64,000 nt of DNA from Cryptomeria japonica (Eukaryota; Streptophyta; Pinopsida; Cupressales; Cupressaceae). Numbering within the stretch: the stretch's first letter is position 1; every line of letters begins with the position of its first letter. The stretch lies in NCBI RefSeq assembly GCF_030272615.1, contig NC_081410.1, positions 225,609,415 through 225,673,414 of the forward strand, read 5' to 3'. Positions 56,111 through 64,000 of the stretch are shown piece after piece. The notes beneath the pieces are model-generated. The model was not told where the DNA came from and did no database searches. It saw only the letters and a list, made by a program, of their open reading frames with translations. Position numbers and translations under genes: made by a program.

Positions 56111-59100
56111 TGTAGTACCCCTATCGTAATCGATCTCTAACCTTGGTTTTATCTTGATTAGTTTATCGTAATATTATGTTATAGTCAGATGTTGATTTTA
56201 CGCATAGCTATTGATGTGGTTCTCACACTAGTTTTATGCTAGTTGTTTAGTGTTCTTATTTCGTGGTATTACATCGAGCTGACGCTTTCATTAAATTCTA
56301 TATATGTATGCATGTATGATCTTTGGTTGCAGGAGATTTCAGGTACGAAGTCGCATGAGTGCGAGGTTCACCTTCACCTGGATGTGCAGGTTTGAATGTA
56401 CCTCTGTTAATCCTTAGAGTTGGATTAGGTGGTCGTAAGACCCTAGTCGTGCTTTAGTGAGCATCGCCAGTCGTCGTTGATAATCCCTTCTTGTTTGGGT
56501 TTGCGAGTCGTCTGTTTGGTTGACTTTCTCGATTTGCATGCCTGGTGTGTTTGGTTAATTGATTAATTAGTCCTTAGTAATTATCTTGATTAAATTTGCG
56601 TTTGTGCATTGAAGATAATGGGTTAAATTAATCTGGCTTCCGTTATGCGATTTCCGTTGTTATGAATTGCCTATTTTAAATTGGAAGTAAATTCGAGTTA
56701 ATGACTGATTTTGATTATCAAATGCATTATATATATGCTGTTGAAAAGGAAAGTTATGTATTTTTATCGCAATTGACTTAATTGTATTCTGTTGGATTAT
56801 TAAATTAGAAAAATTAAATTTCAGTTGATTGAAAAATCATTTTTGAATTAAAAAGCAAGTTAAATTGTTGCTATAGTTGAAAAGAATTAATTTTTGTGAA
56901 TTATTTGTAAATAAAATTTTTAAATTCCAAAAATGGAATTGTTGGGTCAACTCTTCCATATAACCCAAATTTGGGGAAATTGGAGAGCATGGACATTTTG
57001 GAGAAAATTTTTGGTGGAAAAGATTTTGGAATGAAATTGGGGGTTTTGGGAAGGAATGATTCTGGACCTGGCAGGATTGGGCTCTCCTTCAGCTACTCTA
57101 GGAATGCGTATGAAGGTAGGATTTACCGCATTTGTTCTTCCTCGTTCTTATGAAAATGGTTGCTTGTTGCCAAAGTCCAATCTTTTGATTGTTTTCAGAT
57201 TTAATTTTGGATATGAATTGGGAAATGGCTGTTCTTGATGAATTTTGGTGTAAATCTCCCTTGGGTGTTTGTAAAGAATGAAAAACCCTTCATGAAGATG
57301 TGATATCAAACCCAGTTTGTTTCAAACCGAAATTGTTAACCCAATTTTGAGTTGGGTTGTATTGTTTGTCTTAAAAAAAACCGAACTGTGTTAAAAGAAA
57401 ATTTAAATGTTTATTTTATGCCGAGCTGGGCGTTTTTGTGCTTATTCCCGAACTATGTATTGAATCAAAAATACACATTATATTTTACCACCGTGCGTGT
57501 TGGTTTGTAAAACCAGTGGTTGGGGTTTGGAGGCGGGGAGCGGAGCTCTACCCGCTCCTCCTCCCCTCTCCCCCCCACGCGTCCCCTTTTTGCTTGCAAC
57601 CCGCAACGGCTACGGCCCACGGCGGTGGCCGCAGGGGCCGCGGTGGCCGCAGGGCGGCGCGGCACCTGTGGGCACCACCGTGACGCCGCCCACGAAGCTC
57701 CTCCCAGGCGCGGCGGCTAGGGCACGGCCTGCCCCCGCCTGTGTGTATAAACGTTTTTCTTTTTTTTTTTTTAAAATAAAAAAAAGAACATAGCTTTTTT
57801 TAATGCGTTTTGTTAAACGTAGTTTTTTTTTTAAAATCATTTTTTTTTATGTATTTTTTTTAGTATAAAAAAAAATGCATATGATTTAATATCATGTTAA
57901 TGAAAAATATTTTAATGCTAAGTTTAAATTGCTCTTAATTATGATTAAGAGGCAATATCTTGCTAAATGTAAATTTGGATTTTAATTAATTCTATAATGG
58001 AATTTATAAGTTAGTGATTATTCAATTTCATTTTGTGGCTTATGTACTTTTCTAGTTAAGTTCTAAGATTGATAATTTTGTCATTGAATATTAATTGGTT
58101 GTTCTTTGGACCAATCTTGGATTAATAAGTTTATATCTTACCTTCTAGCTGATTAGGGAAGATGACTATTTGAAGTAGTATTGTTTAAAAATAATAGAGA
58201 ATAAAATGTTATTGGAAGATCGTTGAAATACAAAATTGTAGAGGTCGGTTTTAGACCAGTATGTTAATGATGTTTTGTCAGAGATTAAATATCTTATTTA
58301 ATAGATTAATGGTTGTCTGAGTTTTATTATTATAAATTTGGTTTAAAAACTCATTATGGCCTTATATGTCTGTTCTATGCTTGAACCTTAAGAGTCAGAA
58401 AACCAAGAGCAACTTAACCCTTGATGAGATAGATAACTGTATTTTGATTTAGATCTTGTAGAAAACTTGATCAACTTGTAATGATTGAATAAATTTGAAG
58501 AAATATTGTCTTTTCTGATTATTGCCTTGCGAGTTTAATTTTTGTATTCGCCTTTAATTAGGAATGGCATGTTTTGCTTTGTTTAGTAGGACCCTGTCGT
58601 ATGGCTTGACTTGGGGTACCTATTCCAGTCCTCGATTTCGAGTTGACTATTGTATTGTGGTAGTGTCGTTTTGATCATATCCTCGTTGTGTGAGTCGAAT
58701 GATGATTCATGGTTGACCTTAGTTTGTCAGGTCTCTAGTTAGAGTACTGTCAGTAAGTGTTCATCTTCGAGTCGTGTTTTGACGAGATGATTGTTTCTCT
58801 CTTCTTGAACTCCATTCGTCTAACCATGTGTATTCCTTGGTTTTGAGTTCGTCTGAGTTTAGTCTAGTGTCGTATGGGAAAGTGGCTTTCGATTGGGGGC
58901 CGCGCCCAAAGTGGCTGCTGGGAAACCCGTCGAAAGTGAGTCTAATAAGTGATAACCTAAGTAGATTAGAATGTAATCTCTAAACAAGATAAATGTGCCT
59001 CACACATGAGACGAGTGCTATCATAGATTCGACATGCTGTGAGAAGGCCTGAAATGGCAAACCATCTTCCTTGTCTTCACGAGAGGATGTGTGGGTCCAC

Positions 59101-60285
59101 ATGAGGCTTGGATGGGCCGGAAGTTCGGATTAGGTTGCCAGGGTAACCCAGTGTATGGGACCGGGACCTATGAAGACTTGTCATGGTATCCATACCAGGT
59201 TGTGTGATGACACTTGTCCCTATGTTCACTAGTGTGTTGTCGTTTTGTCCTGATAAGAGTACCTTTGTGAGTCGTCCTTTTGGCTCTGCCCTTGTGAGTG
59301 TCGGTTTCATGTTAGACCTTGGGTGGTGTTGGCTCAGTTTTATGGATGCTCTCATGGACCTCTTGTTTTAGCTTTGATTTTGATCAACTGGATCCTGTTC
59401 TTTTCAAGGATCGTTTATGTATTAATTGACCGATGCGGTCGTTGGTATATTGTTTATGTTTTGCCTTGATGGCCGGATTGTATTGGTGTAACCTCTTGTA
59501 TTCTTAACTTTATTAATTATCAGAGGGGTCTTGCAGTTGAGCAGACCCGGAGATGTAGCCCTTTAGGGGTGAACTCCGAGATCATTATGGTGTTATGTGA
59601 TGTATTCTCTTATGTTTCCTTTATTCAGCTTTATCATGTATGATTAACTTATGTTAGAATGGTTAAGTGGATAAATGGAATTAACTTTAAATGCTTATAT
59701 GTAGTTCTTTCTTGAATGCCATGTTGATCGAATGCATAAGTAGTTTAGATGAGATTTATCGTAGATGCTAGAATGCAATCGTCTTTTAAAATGCAATAAA
59801 ATGGAGTGTGAAAGAATGTAACTTAGAGTAATGAATTATACTCAGTTGTTGTTAAGGAATTTAAATATGCTTGGAAAGATCTCTTATGTTATGATGAAAT
59901 CCTAGTGTATTAGAATGTTAGATGTATGGTTTGTAATTTTAAATGAAAAGATTGAATGAAGATTATGAATGGATCTTAAGGATGAATCCTTGTTGTGATT
60001 TATATTTCCATCTTTGAAAGAATTATCCTGATTATGAATCATCTCGTTTTTAAGATAATTAGCTTATTGGATTAATTGTGTGAGTAAATTGAATTGTGAA
60101 ATTTAAGTAATCTCGTTGGGAAACTCTTTAGGTGCTAGTTGATGTCTTCCGCTATGTATTCTGAATCCTTTATATCTTGTTGCATCTTATGTGTTGTAAC
60201 TTTAAATAAAAATAAATAAAAATTATTGCACTCTATTCTTGTAATTTTGGCTTATCCCTTCGGGGTTTCCTGGCGGGGCATTACA
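56111..60285 (+). mobile_element. Solo long LTR (4175 bp) inside Copia gag
   Basis: It begins TGTAGTACCCCTATCG and ends TTTCCTGGCGGGGCATTACA, with a perfect TAATC duplication (56106-56110 and 60286-60290). It shares conserved blocks with 49870-53911, for example GGAGATTTCAGGTACG near 56.33 kb, TTTCGATTGGGGGCCGCGCC near 58.89 kb and GGGGTCTTGCAGTTGAGCAG near 59.53 kb. No PBS, PPT or coding domain is present. Confidence 0.92.
57525..57728. repeat. GC-rich cassette in the solo LTR
   Basis: About 200 bp of strongly GC-rich sequence with GGCCGCAGGG repeats and CCCGCTCCTCCTCCCC tracts, bounded by T/A runs. It gives overlapping ORFs in most frames on both strands, so none is taken as coding. It occupies about the same position as the hairpin cassette in the 49870 LTR (about 1.4-1.6 kb from the start). 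Confidence 0.8.
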
Positions 60286-60290
60286 TAATC

Positions 60291-61006
60291 CACCTAACTT
60301 GGCTAAAGATGAGGAAAATGATTGCAAAGCAAGAGAAGCACTTTTGAGTGCATTAACAGATCAACAAATCATGGGATTATCAGATAGATCCACTCCTAAA
60401 TCTATTTGGGATCATTTGGAAACACTGAATGAAGGAGACTCCACAGTCAAAATTGCAAAACTTGAAAGCTTCCGGGTTAGGTATGAAAATCTGAAAATGG
60501 AAGAAGATGAAAGGATTTTTTCTTTTATGGAAAGAGTTAATGAAATTATTTGGGGTATTAAATGTTGTGGAGGAATCTTAAGTGAATATGAAATTATTTC
60601 AAAAGTTTTAAGAGGATTGCCACCGGCATATAAAATGAAGGTTACTGCTATAAATGAGTTAAGAACAATGCCTAATACATCAGTAACTAGGGATACATTG
60701 ATTGGAAAACTCTCAGCTTTTGAAATTGAGGAATTTGGTCCTATTGCTATTATAAAGACAGATTTAGCTTTTAAGGCATCAACATCATCTACACCATCAT
60801 TTGACAAATCTGATTGGAAAGCCTTTTATGCAAGAGAACTTGAAGAAAGCAGGAGAGAAAATGAAGAACTTGAAGCACTATTTGCAAGGAAAATGCCTAA
60901 AGGTCCAGTTGGAAGTAAGTATGAAGGTAAAGCACCCTTTAAATGCTTTAATTATCATAAGATTGGTCATATGGCTTCTAGATGCCCTATGGACATGCTA
61001 GACTAA
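60291..61006 (+). pseudogene. Copia gag, main piece
   Basis: It continues the frame from 56110 with PPNLAKDEENDCKAREALLS, SIWDHLETLNEGDSTVKIAK (UBN2-like) and ERVNEIIWGIKCCGGILSE. The zinc knuckle reads CFNYHKIGHMASRC: the second Cys is Tyr. A frame change near 60985 ends the frame early at 61006, and the next frame (60982-61470) carries on as PYGHARLREEARRTYKPN. The length before the break is normal for gag. Confidence 0.9.
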
Positions 61007-61613
61007 GAGAAGAAGCTAGAAGAACATACAAGCCTAACCCTGAATATCAGAGATACAAATTTAAGAAGAATAAAGACAAATCTTGTTATCTTATTGATGA
61101 AGGAGTGACTAATGATTCTGATGAGGATCCAGCAGACAATGGATGGGTTTTTGTTGCTATAATAGAAGACCAACCGACACCTACCATTCAACCAGTAGAG
61201 CAGGCCCTGGCAGCTAAAGTTGAAGTAAAGGATGAATGGATCATTGATTCAAGATGCTCACATCATATGACTAGAGATAAAAGTAAATTCTTGAACTTTC
61301 AAGAATATAATGGAGGCTTAGTGAGATTTGGAGATGATAAAGCTTGTCTAATCAAAGGTAAAGGTACAATATCTCTTGATGATAAGCATGATACTGACAA
61401 TTTTTACTATGTTGAAGGTTTAAAGCATAATCTTTTAAGTGTTGGTCAATTAGTTGAAAAAGGATTTTAGTTACAATTCAAAAATGGAAAATGCAAAATC
61501 ATGAATAAAACTAGTTTAGAAATTGCAACCGGTAATCAAACTAGAGGTAATATCTCTCATTTGAATAACAGTGAAAAGACATGTTTGTTTGCACATATTG
61601 ATGAAAGCTAGCT
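60982..61613 (+). pseudogene. Copia gag end and aspartic protease, decayed
   Basis: From 60982 the frame carries a Lys-rich link, SCYLIDEGVTNDSDEDPAD, then the protease WIIDSRCSHHMTRDKSKFLN. The catalytic DSG is DSR, and the following usual TGD is TRD; both are G-to-A type changes. It continues YVEGLKHNLLSVGQLVEKGF to a stop at 61470. After that stop the same frame reads LQFKNGKCKIMNKTSLEIAT up to a second stop near 61609, where a one-base loss also shifts the frame. Confidence 0.88.
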
Positions 61614-63337
61614 ATGCATAAGAGACTCTGTCATTTAAACTTTGATTGCATGGTAAAAATCAGTACTACTAAGGCAGTTACAGATTTACGTAAAATTGTC
61701 AAACCTCACAATACAGTATGTAAGGAATGTCAATTTGGAAAACAAGTTAGAGATACTTTTAAAAGTATTCTAGAAAAATCAAATAATGCTCTTGAATTAA
61801 TCCATACTAGTTTATGTGGTCCAACTAGAACTAAAAGTTTGCAAGGTGATAGATATTTTATGCTAATCATTGATGACTACTCTAGAATGTGTTGGGTTAC
61901 TTTTCTCAGAGAAAAATTAGAAGCACTTGGAAAGTTCAAACTGTTCAAAGAAATGGTAGAAAATGAAACCCGTAAGAAAATCAAATGTCTGAGATCAGAT
62001 CAAGGAGGAGAATTTGCATCTAAGGAATTTAATACATTATGTGAAGTGAATGGAATCAGAAGAAAACTATCAGCACCTTGGACACCACAGCAGAATGGAG
62101 TTGTTGAAAAGAAAAATAGAACTATCTTGGATGCAACAAGAAGTATGTTATCAGAAGCAAATATACCACATGTGTATTGGAGAGAGGCAGTAAGTACATC
62201 GGTCTATACATTCAACAAAGCTCACATCAAAGGTGAAACCGGTAAGACCCCTCATGAACTATGGTTTGGTATTACTCCTACTCTTAAATATTTTAGAATA
62301 TTTGGAGGTAAATGCTATATTAGAAGAGATGAGTATATTGGGAAATTTGATCCTAGAAGTGATGAAGGAATATTTCTTGGATATTCATCTAAGAGTAAGG
62401 CATATAGATGTTTTAACAAAAGATTGCAGAAAATTGTTGAGAGTACAAATGTGAAGATTGATAAACAATTCAAAGGAACTTCAAGGTATATAGATTTTGA
62501 ACTGGAAATAGAAATTCTAACAAATGAACCTACACTGAACCCACTGGTACAGAATGAAGATCCAATTACACCGGTATTATCTGAAAATTCCACTATAACT
62601 GAGGAACATCAGCAAACAAAGACACCTTGGTATGTAAGACTGAATCATTTTGAAGATCAGATAATTGGAAACAAATATAAAGGAGTTATGACAAGAGGAA
62701 GATTGGAAAATGAAGAGGTGTGTCTTATTTCTCAAATTGAACCATCATCAATTAATGAGGCATGTGAAGATAAACACTTTATTAAAGCTATGGAAGAAGA
62801 ATTAGAACAAATTGAGAAGAATAACACTTGGACATTAGTTCCCCGACCTAAAGATAAAAATGTAATTGGAACCAAACAGGTATTCAGAAACAAACTTAAT
62901 GAAGATGGTAAGGTTATCAAAAATAAAGCAAGAATAGTGTGTAAGAGATATTCTCATAAAGAGGGAATTGATTATAATGAGACCTTTGCACTGGTAGCTA
63001 GAATTGAGGCAGTCAGATTATTTTTGGCTTCTGCAGCACATAAGAACTACAAAGTATATCAAATGGATATTAAATGTGCATTTCTAAATGGAGATCTTGA
63101 AGAGGAAGTTTACATTGAACAACCTTATGGATTTTCTTTGACAGATAACAAAGATACGGTTTGCAAGTTAAGGAAAGCTTTGTATGGGTTGAAGCAAGCT
63201 CTAAGAGCTTGGTATGCAAGATTGGATAAGTATCTTTTAAAGATTGGTTTTTCTAAAGGTAATGCTGATAGAAAATTATATTATAAAATGATAAATGATG
63301 ACATCTTGGTTATAGAAATTTTTGTTGATGATATAAT
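61614..63337 (+). pseudogene. Copia integrase and reverse transcriptase, truncated
   Basis: This is a long open frame of about 575 element residues. It shows pre-integrase HKRLCHLNFDCMVKI, a Cys pair CKECQFGKQ, and an integrase with DDYSRMCWVTFLRE, LRSDQGGEFASKEF and TPQQNGVVEKKNRTILDA, so all three catalytic residues are present. The C-terminal FLGYSSKSKAYRCFNKR follows. RT begins at [17 protein letters not shown] (normally KWVF) and has YQMDIKCAFLNGDLEEEVYI, LYGLKQALRAWYARL and IEIFVDDIIV. It stops right after the catalytic Asp pair, where a new LTR begins and the reading becomes non-homologous. Confidence 0.93.
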
Positions 63338-64000
63338 TGTCTACCGAGTAAAGTTCAGTATTAATCGAGTAACAAACGAGTTATAATAGATCGCATTGGA
63401 TGGATAAATACATTATTAAATGTAGAATACCAATGAGCTGGAGTTGATCAGATGATTGGTATGTTGTGCAAGAAGTTTGTTAAGGATCTATGGCAATGTA
63501 AAATCAAGAGGAAGATCTACAACATAGATTGAACCGCAATAACCTAGCACAAGTTCCAAGGAAGGAATGCAAGTTCCAATGCAAGGTAAAACATTTTTCT
63601 GATCAAAGGATACATTAAACCTAGTCAAGTTTGATGATCTAATGGCTAAGATTGATCATGGGAAATGTGATCAAGGAGATTAAGCGGTTAGAAATTGTTT
63701 ATAAATTAAGGAATTGTTGATGAACAATGTATGCACAATGATGCTACAGTATTGTTTACTGAGCACAAAAGCTTGAAGATCTGATTGAAGAACAGATTGA
63801 GAAGCCCAGCAAGCCCAACAAGGGACAAGATAAGTCTTATGACAAGATTGTTTTGAGCAAATAGAATCTGCTTTAGCATTTTAGATGTGAAGTTGTAGAT
63901 ATATTTTATTACTATTATTTATTTTGTAAGTGATAGAAAATCTCTTAACCGAGTGGACTTAACAGTCTTATTTGTAAACCCTCTAGCAAGGTAACATTCT
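63338..64000 (+). repeat. Start of another LTR inserted in the RT
   Basis: RT homology ends at FVDDII, and TGTCTACCGAGTAAAGTTC begins at 63338. The sequence to the window end is non-coding, with phrases such as TTAACCGAGTGGACTTAACA and a T/A-rich ATATTTTATTACTATTATTT stretch typical of a plant LTR. The other end and TSD are outside the window. Confidence 0.6.

Larger units (their letters stand above)
54486..63337 (+). mobile_element. Ty1/copia element, plus strand, interrupted twice
   Basis: It has a 5' LTR (54486-55544), PBS, duplicated leader, gag, protease, integrase and RT. Gag is split by a solo LTR at 56111-60285. RT is cut at its catalytic motif at about 63337 by another LTR. The 3' LTR is outside the window. 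It sits in an inverted relative's LTR (53970-54485). Confidence 0.9.

Noticed and set aside
57438-57840. Five overlapping ORFs in a GC-rich stretch
   Set aside because: Open frames on both strands result from the lack of A/T-rich stops; composition is that of an LTR cassette, not a gene.

Overview
The window reads as intergenic repeat DNA from a large plant genome, most likely a gymnosperm and probably a conifer. This is inferred from its AT-rich composition, from decayed Ty1/copia and Tat-like Ty3/gypsy elements, from unusually long (about 4 kb) LTRs ending in GGCATTACA, and from the lack of any intact cellular gene. The only trace of a cellular gene is a decayed pentatricopeptide-repeat (PPR) pseudogene. 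No rRNA, tRNA gene or CRISPR array was found.

The left part (about 3.4-26.9 kb) is one minus-strand Tat-like gypsy element whose order on the minus strand is gag, protease, RT, RNase H, second RNase H, integrase. Four later insertions cut it up, each with a perfect 5-bp target-site duplication (TSD): a 1.6-kb solo LTR (5573-7174, CCAAA), a 6.2-kb non-autonomous element with about 3-kb LTRs and only a 252-bp interior (8770-14936, GTACC), a 4.1-kb non-autonomous element with an unfamiliar coiled-coil ORF (15081-19191, CAAGT), and a 4.0-kb solo LTR (21437-25446, ATTCT). Removing these leaves about 6.7 kb of gypsy interior.

The middle part (26.9-54 kb) is a large non-coding LTR element on the plus strand. 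Its 5' LTR (26915-44699), its PBS, about 3.3 kb of non-coding interior, its PPT and the start of its 3' LTR (47988) can all be placed. The 5' LTR holds a minus-strand Copia element (27467-34961), a SINE-like element (36552-38285) itself split by a solo LTR (36616-37788, TSD GTCGA), and an insert of about 4 kb carrying the PPR pseudogene. The 3' LTR holds another 4-kb solo LTR (49870-53911) and then an inverted Copia-type LTR fragment.

The right part (54.5-63.3 kb) is a plus-strand Copia element whose gag is split by a 4.2-kb solo LTR (56111-60285, TSD TAATC) and whose RT is cut at its catalytic motif by a further LTR starting at about 63338. All coding regions carry stops, frameshifts or lost catalytic residues. 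The most unusual structural signal is a set of GC-rich, hairpin-forming cassettes, different in sequence but similarly placed, inside the long LTRs next to AT microsatellites.
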